Part shown: positions 17,692-25,680 of the stretch, in pieces
Position numbering within the stretch: position 1 is the stretch's first letter
How the letters are laid out: every line of letters starts with the position of its first letter
From: Moellerella sp963519845
Lineage (GTDB): Bacteria; Pseudomonadota; Gammaproteobacteria; Enterobacterales; Enterobacteriaceae
Assembly (NCBI GenBank): GCA_963519845.1
Contig: CAUQNX010000001.1
Location: 1 to 64,000, forward strand
Direction: 5' to 3'
DNA length: 64,000 nt
Position numbers and translations under genes: made by a program
Notes under the pieces: generated by a model
What the model saw: the letters and a program-made list of their open reading frames with translations, nothing else
Database searches by the model: none
What the model was told of the DNA's origin: nothing

Positions 17692-18096
17692 ATGGGCGCT
17701 GAAATGAGCTCCGAATTACAACAAAAAATAGACAACTCTGTGACCCATGTTTCAAAAGTTATTTTTCCGACCACCACCAACCACCATGATACTTTATTTG
17801 GTGGGACCGCACTGGCTTGGATGGATGAAGTCTCTTTCATTACAGCGACTCGCTTCTCCCGTAAACGTCTAGTAACGGTTTCCACAGAACGCATTAATTT
17901 TACCCACCCAATTCCATCTGGCACTATTATCGAATTAATTGGTAAAGTGATCCGTGTTGGTAGAACCAGCTTAACGGTCAATGTCTCTATTTTCCTAGAA
18001 GATATGTATTCAGATGGTCGCGAAGAGGTTATTCACGGGCAATTTAATTTTGTTGCAGTCGATGGTAATGGAAAATCAACCCCATTATTTGAGTAA
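17692..18096 (+). CDS. Acyl-CoA thioesterase, hotdog fold (YciA-like)
   Basis: A 134-residue single hotdog domain that should hydrolyse acyl-CoA to free acid and CoA. The family pattern is clear: NHHDTLFGGTALAWMDEVSFITATRFSRK (~30-58), with Asp in the LAWMDE helix, followed by VTVSTERINFTHPIPSGTIIELIGKV. The length is typical of YciA-type enzymes. AAGGA lies 6 bases before the ATG at 17692, so that start is preferred over the ATG at 17704. Confidence 0.88.
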   Translation: MGAEMSSELQQKIDNSVTHVSKVIFPTTTNHHDTLFGGTALAWMDEVSFITATRFSRKRLVTVSTERINFTHPIPSGTIIELIGKVIRVGRTSLTVNVSIFLEDMYSDGREEVIHGQFNFVAVDGNGKSTPLFE

Positions 18097-18170
18097 TTTG
18101 CAGCACAATATTGATTAGCATAAATAGAGCAAGTTTTTTTGACTATTATCTTTTTTTATAATATTTAAAT

Positions 18171-18204
18171 CCTTATTGTAGGACATTGCTATCTTACAAT
18201 AAGG
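18171..18204. repeat. Inverted repeat between convergent genes
   Basis: CCTTATTGTA (18171-18180) and TACAATAAGG (18195-18204) form a perfect 10-bp stem with a 14-base loop between the thioesterase gene and the convergent small gene. AT-rich and without a T tract, so a terminator role is uncertain. Confidence 0.5.
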
Positions 18205-18277
18205 AAATAACACATAAGCTATTTTTGACACTAAAATATCAGTATCAACAGATGATAAATAGCTATTTACTTAAACA

Positions 18278-18727
18278 TTAAAGCGTCGCTAAACCGATAC
18301 TCAATGCACTACCTAAGTTATTTTTTTCCGTACTACGGCTAGCACACCAGTGCACTAGAACTGGGTTCTGAGCATTACCCATGCGTTTGTGCTCGTAGAA
18401 TTTCAAAATCTGACTTAATGGAATATATTCTTTGGATTTAGGTACTAATTGAATATGCTTTTTAGGCGAACTTCTAACATCCAGTGGTTTCATTGGATTC
18501 ATATTAGGGTCCACTAATATATAGTTAGGACAGAGTGAGCCTGCTTCAAAAATATCACTTGCCAAACTTAAATCCGCACCATCTGGGTGATGTTCTACCA
18601 ATCCTGCGACACGATCTCTAATTACAAGGCCATCTCTCGTCCAAAAGGCTATTTTAAAACCTTTTGGTAAACGGAAGTAAGGCTCATCTTCATATTTAAA
18701 ACCGTGTCCTGATAGTATAATAGCCAT
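18278..18727 (-). CDS. Small protein resembling the putative adhesin Stv domain
   Basis: A 149-residue protein starting MAIILSGHG. An excellent AAGGAG sits 6 bases before the ATG at 18727, so an upstream start at 18754 is rejected. There is no signal peptide or membrane segment. The order SGHG, a proline-lysine-rich strand (RLPKGFKIAFWTRDG), an acidic middle, and NYILVDPN recalls the Stv-type domain found beside polymorphic toxin systems; this is memory-based. I also note an N-terminal Gly-His-Gly and a C-terminal VHWCASRS, which could be the His/Cys pair of a caspase-like fold, but that is speculation. It stands alone, with a palindromic leader. Confidence 0.6.
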   Translation of the reverse strand: MAIILSGHGFKYEDEPYFRLPKGFKIAFWTRDGLVIRDRVAGLVEHHPDGADLSLASDIFEAGSLCPNYILVDPNMNPMKPLDVRSSPKKHIQLVPKSKEYIPLSQILKFYEHKRMGNAQNPVLVHWCASRSTEKNNLGSALSIGLATL

Positions 18728-18752
18728 GTATATCTCCTTTTGGCTTAATAGC

Positions 18753-18778
18753 AAATAATAATATTCGTATTATTATTT
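18753..18778. promoter_or_regulatory. 26-bp palindrome in the leader of the Stv-like gene
   Basis: Two 11-bp arms (AAATAATAATA and its complement) surround a 4-base centre, read TTCG on the plus strand. It ends 26 bases before the start codon, just upstream of the ribosome site. It could be an operator or an mRNA hairpin. Confidence 0.55.
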
Positions 18779-19125
18779 TAGCATTCCATAATTACCGTAT
18801 ATCAAACAAATAAATCTTAGCAATAAAATAAATTGCAATCGTATTCTAAATACAACGACTAGTGATTACCTATAAGAAAGAGACTAAATGTGGTTTAATT
18901 TATGGTTTGCAGTGGCTAAGTCAAGCTATCTAGGGCTCTTTACTCTTAATGTAAGATCAAGTGGATAACGACTAATTTTATTTTTAATGACATCATTTGA
19001 TATTTACATACCTTTATTTAGTTTTTTAATTGAGATATATCCAGATTGCCTAACGGAAAATTATATGTACATAAATAAAAAAAAACTTATTCTGCCGTAG
19101 GAACTTTATTTAACCATCAATTTAG
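18779..19125. other. AT-rich intergenic stretch
   Basis: About 350 bases between the Stv-like gene's palindrome and the left end of the insertion sequence. It should contain the promoter of the minus-strand gene. I see no open frame or RNA gene in it. Confidence 0.5.
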
Positions 19126-19154
19126 GTATCCACCCGAGATTCCGCAGCCAATTT
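19126..19154 (+). repeat. Left terminal inverted repeat of the IS
   Basis: Begins GTATCCACCCGAG and continues into ATTCCGCAGCCAATTT. Matches the other end at about 22 of 29 positions. The repeat extends into the last codon of the transposase gene. Confidence 0.8.
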
Positions 19155-20766
19155 AGGAATAAACTGCTTCATACAGAACACCAAGAAGCTTAAGCAGCCG
19201 AGTCTGATGCTCTTGAACACCCGTTATGAAGCTTTGGCCGCCAAATTCGAGTGTGTCGATACCTTCGAATTTTAAGAATACCCAACGTGCCGTCGGTTTA
19301 GTTGTCGTCTTGTTCTTTACCATGCTAGGAAAGAATTCCTCGGTCTTAGTGAGACTCTCTCGGATTTTGTGCTCTAAGCTTGCGTAGACGAGTAGGCTCA
19401 GCGTCATGATCATCAGTAGTGCCTCGATTCGCTGAGGTTTCTTCAGGAAAATTGATGATGTTAAGAACTCAGGGCTTTTCAAAAAGCGAAAGCCGCGCTC
19501 GACCTTTTGCTGAGACTTGTAATGTTCAAGCAATGCAACCATTGTTAGGTCGGTGTTGTCAGTATCGTTGGTGGCGAGAATAAACATACCTACTTTAAGC
19601 TTGGCCAGTTTCACCTTTTCTAGATCGGCATAAGGCGTAGCATCTATCAAATAGTGGTATCCCGTCGGCTTTTCATCTTTCTTCGGCCGACCACGACCTG
19701 AATAAATTGGCTCTTTAACGATGGTTGATTGCGCGAAGCCAAGCAAATGACACTGGTTGGCGAAGTCGCTCATTGCTTGCTCGGCATCCACTGCGCAAGC
19801 AAACTGCTTTTTCTTTAGTTGTCCCAGCGCTTTCAGCTCTTTGGTGATATTTTTGTCTAAGTTCTTATAAAACGTTACCTGTTCTCGCTTGGTTGCTTGT
19901 TCACTATGAATCAACAGCCACTTCTGAGATACCGAGCCATAATCAGCGTCAACCCAACAACCCGAGTAGCCATTACCGATATGGCTCAGCTGCTCTGGCT
20001 CAAGGTTCATTAAGGCCTCTTTGGCTGATTTAATGGTCATTGGAACACGCGTAATAAACTTCTGTTGTTGCTCATCCAGTGAACGAATGCTCTCTTCGGT
20101 GTATAAAGCGGCATCGGCAATGAAGTAGCGACTGTTTTGAGCTGCCTTCAGGCAATGAATATGCCGTTTAGTGACTTCTGAGAATGCCTTAGCATCATTG
20201 GTGTTACCACTAAGCGCTTGCATGTAAACAGGCAGGCCAGCTTGATTTTCGCAAATCAACTCAAGGACCACTTGATTTAGCTCTGGACGGTGGTCTCGGC
20301 TGTAGCCTTTTACCAGCTTGATGGCATTAAGATCTTCGTCCTGGGCGTATTCACCATCGACATGGAAGCTAGTGATATCAAGGTGTACAGAGTCTGTTTT
20401 AAGTCCTAGCTTATCAACGACATGCTCTGCAATCGCTTGATAAAGTGCGGAGACATCTGCTTCATATAAAGCATCTAACGTGCGTCCGAGTACATCGTCC
20501 GTTAAATGGTGAGCTTCAATATCTTTAGCAAGCAACTTGGCAACAGGCTTCGTCTCGAAAAAGTCAGAAAACATATGCAGCGTTCTGCTGTGAAAGCCAA
20601 GACCATTGAGAATCATCGCCAAGACCGCATCGCCATGTGAAACGTTATGATCCGAGTACTTGGGAATGACGCGATCAATAATACCAGGTAAACCGATTTC
20701 ATGGCAGAAAGCAGCGATCAGCCCTAAGTGATCTAGGCGTTTAATGACAGGTTGAGCAGCAGACAT
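19153..20766 (-). CDS. IS1634-family transposase
   Basis: A DDE transposase of 537 residues from the ATG at 20766 (MSAAQPVIKRLDHLGL); an in-frame start at 20820 would add 18 residues and is less like the family. Recognisable parts are the N-terminal LDHLGLIAAFCHEIGLPGIID, the DITSFHVDGEY segment with the first catalytic Asp, the YFIADAALYTEESI region with the second Asp, and the C-terminal VERGFRFLKSPEFLTSSIFLKKPQRIEALLMIM stretch with the catalytic Glu of the IS4-like Y-(2)-R-(3)-E type context. No frameshift or stop is visible, so it may be active. Confidence 0.92.
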   Translation of the reverse strand: MSAAQPVIKRLDHLGLIAAFCHEIGLPGIIDRVIPKYSDHNVSHGDAVLAMILNGLGFHSRTLHMFSDFFETKPVAKLLAKDIEAHHLTDDVLGRTLDALYEADVSALYQAIAEHVVDKLGLKTDSVHLDITSFHVDGEYAQDEDLNAIKLVKGYSRDHRPELNQVVLELICENQAGLPVYMQALSGNTNDAKAFSEVTKRHIHCLKAAQNSRYFIADAALYTEESIRSLDEQQQKFITRVPMTIKSAKEALMNLEPEQLSHIGNGYSGCWVDADYGSVSQKWLLIHSEQATKREQVTFYKNLDKNITKELKALGQLKKKQFACAVDAEQAMSDFANQCHLLGFAQSTIVKEPIYSGRGRPKKDEKPTGYHYLIDATPYADLEKVKLAKLKVGMFILATNDTDNTDLTMVALLEHYKSQQKVERGFRFLKSPEFLTSSIFLKKPQRIEALLMIMTLSLLVYASLEHKIRESLTKTEEFFPSMVKNKTTTKPTARWVFLKFEGIDTLEFGGQSFITGVQEHQTRLLKLLGVLYEAVYS

Positions 20767-20877
20767 AATAAAGTGACCGTTAAATAACAGTAATAGATCA
20801 AAACTGGGGATCGCGGTCAAGAGGTCTGTCGCACTAACATTTGTAAACGATCACTGGATCACATTATTTTAATTCTG

Positions 20878-20906
20878 AAATTGGCTGCGGAATGACGGAT
20901 CCACAC
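20878..20906 (-). repeat. Right terminal inverted repeat of the IS
   Basis: On the minus strand it reads GTGTGGATCCGTC then ATTCCGCAGCCAATTT, matching the left end. TTAG follows directly at 20907. Confidence 0.8.
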
Positions 20907-21052
20907 TTAGTTTCATTAAAATATTAACAAAAACAAAGCTAAATTAATTAATTAAATCTCTTAAATGAGATAAATAATCACACTTTGTTAGAGTATTAAA
21001 TACTTTATTAGGTTATTCTCTAGTTTCATAAACATTTTGTGAGTTTTTCACA

Positions 21053-21083
21053 CCCTGCGAATTTTGCAGGGTTTTATTTTTAT
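21053..21083 (+). terminator. Hairpin with T tract
   Basis: CCCTGC / GCAGGG with a 7-base loop, then TTTTATTTTT on the plus strand. No plus-strand gene now ends here. It may be the leftover terminator of a gene lost or displaced at the IS site, or a shared 3' signal for the convergent exporter gene. Confidence 0.65.
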
Positions 21084-21096
21084 CAACAAATGCTAT

Positions 21097-21993
21097 TTAA
21101 TGCATGATAGGTTCAACGGATTCTCGGCTGAGACTTTCCATTTGCAAGGTAATATGATCAATCCCATATTCATGCTCAAGAAGTGATTCAATTTTAATCC
21201 TTACTTCCTCATGATCGTAATTAGCCTGATAAACGATATGCCCTGTCATAATAGGTTTACTCTGAGTAATCGCCCATAGGTGAATATCATGAATACTCTC
21301 AACACCATCGATATTAAGTATCGCACTATGTATTTCTTCTAAGTTAATTCCCTTAGGAACACCTTCGAGTAATAAATTCATACACTCTTTCAGTAAGATC
21401 CATGTACGAGGAAAGACCATAAATCCAATTAAGACAGCTAAGACTGAGTCGACCCAACCCCAACCTGTTAATCCGATAATAATTGCGCCAGCGATAACGG
21501 CAACAGAGCCAAGCATATCAGCCCATACTTCTAGGTAAGCGCCCTTAACATTTAAGCTATCATCTTTTGCTTCTTTCAATAATCGCATTGAGATCAAATT
21601 GATAATAAGCCCCGCAACAGCAATAATCAGCATACCAAAAGTTTGAATTTCTGTGGGTTGAGAGATGCGCTCATAAGCCTCAAATAAAATATAAAAAGCC
21701 ACTCCCAATAAAATAATCGCATTTAACGCAGCAGCCAATATTTCAAAACGTGAATATCCATAAGTACGTAGTAAATCTGCGGCCTTTCTTCCTGCTTTTA
21801 TTGCAATTAATGCTAATAATAGTGCAATTGTATCGGTCAGCATATGCATAGCATCTGAAATTAATGCTAAGCTGCCGGTAATAAAACCACCTATTAACTC
21901 AACTAGCATAAATGAGCCCGTTAGCCCAAATGCTAGCCATAAACGAGACTCTGGAAGTTTATTTACATCCCCATGATCATGATTACCACTCAT
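21097..21993 (-). CDS. Cation diffusion facilitator metal exporter (ZitB/CzcD-like)
   Basis: A 298-residue inner-membrane antiporter that should expel divalent metal, probably zinc. It has a short His-rich N-terminus (GNHDHGD), about six membrane segments and a C-terminal cytoplasmic domain. The first metal-site helix reads SDAMHMLTD. In the second site helix the usual His-x3-Asp is Glu-x3-Asp (EVWADMLGS), which is known in some family members and could alter metal choice. The start at 21993 has AGAGGA 6 bases upstream; the open frame extends to 22065 without a ribosome site. Confidence 0.88.
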   Translation of the reverse strand: MSGNHDHGDVNKLPESRLWLAFGLTGSFMLVELIGGFITGSLALISDAMHMLTDTIALLLALIAIKAGRKAADLLRTYGYSRFEILAAALNAIILLGVAFYILFEAYERISQPTEIQTFGMLIIAVAGLIINLISMRLLKEAKDDSLNVKGAYLEVWADMLGSVAVIAGAIIIGLTGWGWVDSVLAVLIGFMVFPRTWILLKECMNLLLEGVPKGINLEEIHSAILNIDGVESIHDIHLWAITQSKPIMTGHIVYQANYDHEEVRIKIESLLEHEYGIDHITLQMESLSRESVEPIMH

Positions 21994-22292
21994 TTTTATC
22001 CTCTCGCTATCGATAGTTAATTTATTAGCATAATAATAAGATACTTTAAGTCCCTCGTTTATCAAGTAATGATAGCGAAAAAAACGTATCTCTATTTACC
22101 ATTATCTCACTGAAGAAAAAATCATTACTATTTGATATTTCTTATTCATTTAATTTCTCTTTTTATATTGAGTGATAATTAAATAAGTTGTAGCTTTATT
22201 TCCCGATTAATTTTCGCTTGCATAAAGTGAGATTGCACGCTAAAACATGCAGTTACCTCAGCTATTTTTAAGGTATAAGGAGTATAGGGTGT

Positions 22293-22877
22293 ATGTTAAA
22301 AATACTCCTTGTCGTATTAGCATTAGTCACTGTGAGCATGAGCCCGATGGCATATTCAACGCAAACAATTGTTTTTATTCGTCATGGTGAAAAGCCAAAC
22401 AATGATAGCGGACAGTTATCCTGCAAAGGACTAAGTCGCTCGCTCGCATTACCTCAGGTTTTACTTGCAAAGTACGGTACGCCCGATGCTATTTATGCCG
22501 CTGCCCCTAAACAAAATAAGCTGGGTAACTCATTGCGCTCATTACAAACTATCAGCCCAACGGCAATCCAAGTTTCACTACCCATCAATCTCAAATACCA
22601 CGCGAAAGATACCAAAGAGCTGCAAAAAGCATTACTCAATGAAAGTAATCAAGATTCAACGATTTTTGTGGTGTGGGAACATGATAATTTAGTCAAAGTT
22701 GCAAAAAAAATCGTTGAGCACGAAGGCGGCATGCCCGATATTATTCCTGAATGGAAAAGCAGTGATTTTGATAGCATCTATGTGCTTAAAATAGAACGAG
22801 GAGATCTTGATACCAGAGTGGATTTTATCCTCGATAAACAAGATTTAAATCATGTTAACTCTTTTTGTGCCAATTAA
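22293..22877 (+). CDS. Exported histidine phosphatase family protein
   Basis: A 194-residue protein with a cleavable signal peptide (MLKILLVVLALVTVSMSPMAYS). The mature part begins with the family's nucleophile motif, FIRHGEKP (His31). The second catalytic His is likely in VVWEHDNLV (near 130). It is shorter than periplasmic acid phosphatases and glucose-1-phosphatase, so it belongs to the small SixA/PGM-like branch, but exported. The substrate is unknown. AGGAG is 10 bases before the ATG. It is divergent from the metal exporter across a 299-base gap that shows nothing else. Confidence 0.85.
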   Translation: MLKILLVVLALVTVSMSPMAYSTQTIVFIRHGEKPNNDSGQLSCKGLSRSLALPQVLLAKYGTPDAIYAAAPKQNKLGNSLRSLQTISPTAIQVSLPINLKYHAKDTKELQKALLNESNQDSTIFVVWEHDNLVKVAKKIVEHEGGMPDIIPEWKSSDFDSIYVLKIERGDLDTRVDFILDKQDLNHVNSFCAN

Positions 22878-23017
22878 ACTTAAGCCTATTTATTTAGTTC
22901 GATATTAAATTAATAAAATGCTAATTCACTATCTATTAATACAAAATAAATTAATCCGAGTTACAGGCAACTACTTAATAAAGCTGGCCTGCAACTCGAA
23001 AACTAATAATTAGTCTT

Positions 23018-24079
23018 TTATTTATTAGCCAACTCACCCGGCAGGGGAACCAAGTCACTTTCCATATAGCATCTGACCAGCGTTGCCAGCGCCACCAGTG
23101 AGTCCATATGGGTTCTTTCCCAACCATGAGAACTGTCGAGGGCAAAACAGGCTAGTGCGGCACGAATATCCCAGCCAGCATCAATAGCCGCTGCGCTATC
23201 AGAGCGATAGTGCTTAAAGGTATCTCTAACATGCGGGATATTATGTTGCTGACATAATTGCAGTAAATGACGAGTGATCGCTAAATCAAAGGGGCCTGTA
23301 CGATCTCTAAAAGCCAGTGTTAGCGAATCATCGCGTGTCGTTTGATCTGGCGCTGAAACCGAATTATCTATCGCTAATAACTCTTGTACTTCGGCCCCGA
23401 AACCATGAGTTCCGCCAATACCTACCTCTTCCGAGATAGTAAACATCAGTTGGCACGACACTTTTGGTGTCACACCCGCATCCACCATAGATTTTAGTGC
23501 CGCTAGCATGACAGCACAACCCGCTTTATCATCCAGATGACGAGAGACAATAAAGCCGTTATCCATAAATTCTGGCTGGACATCAACGGCCACCATATCG
23601 CCAACATTAAAACCATGCTCGATTAAATCAGCTTGATGATAACAAGGGGCATCTAGACGGATCTCTAAATTATCCCAATCGGCAATTTGCGTATCTACTT
23701 CGGTATTATAGCGATGTCCCGAGGCTTTTAGCGGCAAAATGGTGCCACGATACTGTTGTTGATCGCAGAAAACGGTTACTCGCGCACCTTCAGCAAAACG
23801 TGCAGCCCATGTACCTGTATTTCGTAGGGCTAAACGGCCATTCGATTTTAATTGAGTGACCATAGCACCTAGGGTATCTAAATGCGCAGCGAGTGCACGT
23901 TTGGGAGCTCCCTCACCAAAACGGATATGTAATACACCTCTGCGTGTATATTCCACCTGAAAACCTAATTCTGATAACCACTGATGGGTCTGAGCAACAG
24001 CTTGCTCGGTCATTCCCACTGGACTTGGCGTTTGTAATAGCTTTTTTAATACCTTGGCAAGATATGCTTTATCGATCAT
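23018..24079 (-). CDS. M42-family metallopeptidase
   Basis: A 353-residue cytoplasmic di-zinc aminopeptidase or deacylase. The metal-binding pattern of M42 is visible: AAHLDTLGAMV (His/Asp), SRHLDDKAGC (bridging Asp), FTISEEVGIGG (catalytic Glu pair), and the late SHGWERTH histidine. It most resembles the branch seen with N-acetylglutaminylglutamine amide systems, but no such synthase is here. ATG at 24079 is 7 bases after the regulator's stop; an upstream GTG at 24100 overlaps the regulator and is less likely. As the last gene of the transporter operon it probably cleaves the imported peptide. Confidence 0.88.
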   Translation of the reverse strand: MIDKAYLAKVLKKLLQTPSPVGMTEQAVAQTHQWLSELGFQVEYTRRGVLHIRFGEGAPKRALAAHLDTLGAMVTQLKSNGRLALRNTGTWAARFAEGARVTVFCDQQQYRGTILPLKASGHRYNTEVDTQIADWDNLEIRLDAPCYHQADLIEHGFNVGDMVAVDVQPEFMDNGFIVSRHLDDKAGCAVMLAALKSMVDAGVTPKVSCQLMFTISEEVGIGGTHGFGAEVQELLAIDNSVSAPDQTTRDDSLTLAFRDRTGPFDLAITRHLLQLCQQHNIPHVRDTFKHYRSDSAAAIDAGWDIRAALACFALDSSHGWERTHMDSLVALATLVRCYMESDLVPLPGELANK

Positions 24080-24086
24080 TGTATAA

Positions 24087-24857
24087 TTACCTGTCTTCAC
24101 TTAAGAAACGTTCTTGTAATGTGGTTTGTAATGCCAACATAGCCTGTTCAGCATAATTCATATGCGCTTCCATAATGGCTTGGACTCTCGGGGCATCTTT
24201 GCGGCGCATGGCATCAATTAATTGATATTGATAATCAATGCCTTGGTGTCTATCGACGGGTTCTGGCTTAAGATAGATATCCTTGCAAATCGCCAAATCC
24301 TTTAATAAACGCTGTAGAAAATGGCAAATAAATACCAACAGTACATTGGAAGAGTAACTGGCAACCACAGCATGAAAATCCAACTCGGCCATACGCTGCT
24401 CCCAACGCTCGGCTTCATCTGCGGGTTCATGATCATAGATAGCGATAAGGTCATACAACTTTTGAAAACCCGCACTATCGATATTGTCGATCGCACCGAC
24501 AGCCACTACCGGCTCAAGTAACTTGCGTAAAGCATAAATATCTTTAATCGACAGATCGCGAGTAAATAAATAGTTGGATAACAGACTCATAGCGCGGGAT
24601 TCCGTCATGGCATCAATAAAAGCACCACCGCCGGGCCCAGTTTTGGTCTTAATTAATCCTTGCACTTCAAGTGATTTCAGCGCCTCTCTGACCGTACTTT
24701 TACTCGCCGAATAACGCTCGATTAACTCTTTCTCCTGCGGTAGCCGGTCACCGGGCGTTAAGTTATCTGCCATTATGGTCTCTTTGATAGCGTTCACTAT
24801 CTCATCTGTTCGCTTGATACGAATAGTCTCTGCCACCGGCTGTTTTTCTATGCTCAT
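24087..24857 (-). CDS. GntR/FCD-family transcriptional regulator
   Basis: A 256-residue regulator from the ATG at 24857. The winged helix-turn-helix spans about residues 15-80 (LTPGDRLPQEKELIERYSASKSTVREALKSLEVQGLI), followed by an FCD effector-binding helical domain (LRKLLEPVVAVGAI, FHAVVASYSSN). An open frame extends upstream to 24953 inside the ATPase gene; I reject it because the start at 24857 comes one base after the ATPase stop. It is cotranscribed with the peptide transporter and probably represses it until an imported product binds. The dyads at 30154-30202 are its likeliest operators. Confidence 0.88.
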   Translation of the reverse strand: MSIEKQPVAETIRIKRTDEIVNAIKETIMADNLTPGDRLPQEKELIERYSASKSTVREALKSLEVQGLIKTKTGPGGGAFIDAMTESRAMSLLSNYLFTRDLSIKDIYALRKLLEPVVAVGAIDNIDSAGFQKLYDLIAIYDHEPADEAERWEQRMAELDFHAVVASYSSNVLLVFICHFLQRLLKDLAICKDIYLKPEPVDRHQGIDYQYQLIDAMRRKDAPRVQAIMEAHMNYAEQAMLALQTTLQERFLSEDR

Positions 24858-24858
24858 T

Positions 24859-25680
24859 TTATAGGTTCCGACTAGGATAATTAGATGAATCGACCGATAA
24901 GCGCGGCGCACTGGATAATAGAGTTTTGGTGTAATCATGTTGCGGCGCCGCAAATAGGCTCTCAGTTTCGCGACATTCTAACAAATCACCCAAATAGAGC
25001 ACGGCAACTCTGTCAGCTATCGATTCAACGACCGCTAAATCATGACTGATAAACAGATAAGAGAGTGAAAATTGCGTTTTGAGATCTTGCAGCAGTAATA
25101 AAACCTGAGCCTGCACCGATACATCTAGCGCACTGACAGGCTCATCAAGAACCAGAATACGGGCATCCGCAGCCAGCGCTCGAGCAATAGCCAAACGCTG
25201 AGCCTGTCCGCCCGAAAATTCATGAGGATAGCAGTTTAAAGCATCAATGGGCATGCTAACGGCGTCCAATAGTTGATGCAATCTGGCAGTTCGCTGTGCA
25301 CTATTCATGCGTTTTAGGTATTTCAACGGCACTGACAGGGTCTCACCAATTGTTTTACGCGGATTCAATGAAGCAACTGGGTCCTGAAATACATACTGAA
25401 TGGCTTGTCCAAATGCACGAACGCCCTGCTTTAGCCACTGCTGACGATTCTGCCCTAAAATAGTGATATCACCGGAGCTCTCCTGCTCAAGACCAACTAA
25501 AATCCGCGCTAAGGTACTTTTTCCGGAACCACTTTCCCCCACGACGGCCAGCGTCTCCCCCTGATAGAGGGATAAGGAAATCCCCTTAAGCGCTTTTACC
25601 TCACGACTGCTTGGGTGAAATAGTCCCGGCGGATGGCCAAATGTTTTAACCAATTGATTAACTTCAATCACCTTGTCCAT
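24859..25680 (-). CDS. Peptide ABC transporter ATP-binding protein (DppF/OppF-like)
   Basis: A 273-residue ATPase with Walker A GESGSGKST (~51-59), Q-loop FQDPVASLNP, signature FSGGQAQR, Walker B ILVLDEPVSAL and the switch His in LFISHDLAVV. Unlike most DppF/OppF proteins, the C-terminus is short after LLSSAPRL. Its ATG and the upstream fusion gene's stop overlap by one base (TAATG). Pairs with the ATPase half of the fusion protein to power import. Confidence 0.9.
   Translation of the reverse strand: MDKVIEVNQLVKTFGHPPGLFHPSSREVKALKGISLSLYQGETLAVVGESGSGKSTLARILVGLEQESSGDITILGQNRQQWLKQGVRAFGQAIQYVFQDPVASLNPRKTIGETLSVPLKYLKRMNSAQRTARLHQLLDAVSMPIDALNCYPHEFSGGQAQRLAIARALAADARILVLDEPVSALDVSVQAQVLLLLQDLKTQFSLSYLFISHDLAVVESIADRVAVLYLGDLLECRETESLFAAPQHDYTKTLLSSAPRLSVDSSNYPSRNL

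Larger units (their letters stand above)
19126..20906 (-). mobile_element. IS1634-type insertion sequence, complete
   Basis: A 1781-bp element holding a single intact transposase gene. The ends are 29-bp imperfect inverted repeats, with the 16-mer ATTCCGCAGCCAATTT perfect in both (19139-19154 and, inverted, 20878-20893). It is flanked by TTAG at 19122-19125 and again at 20907-20910, which I read as a 4-bp target duplication. The base composition is more balanced than the surrounding AT-rich DNA. It interrupts no recognisable gene and sits between the Stv-like gene and the CDF exporter. Confidence 0.9.
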
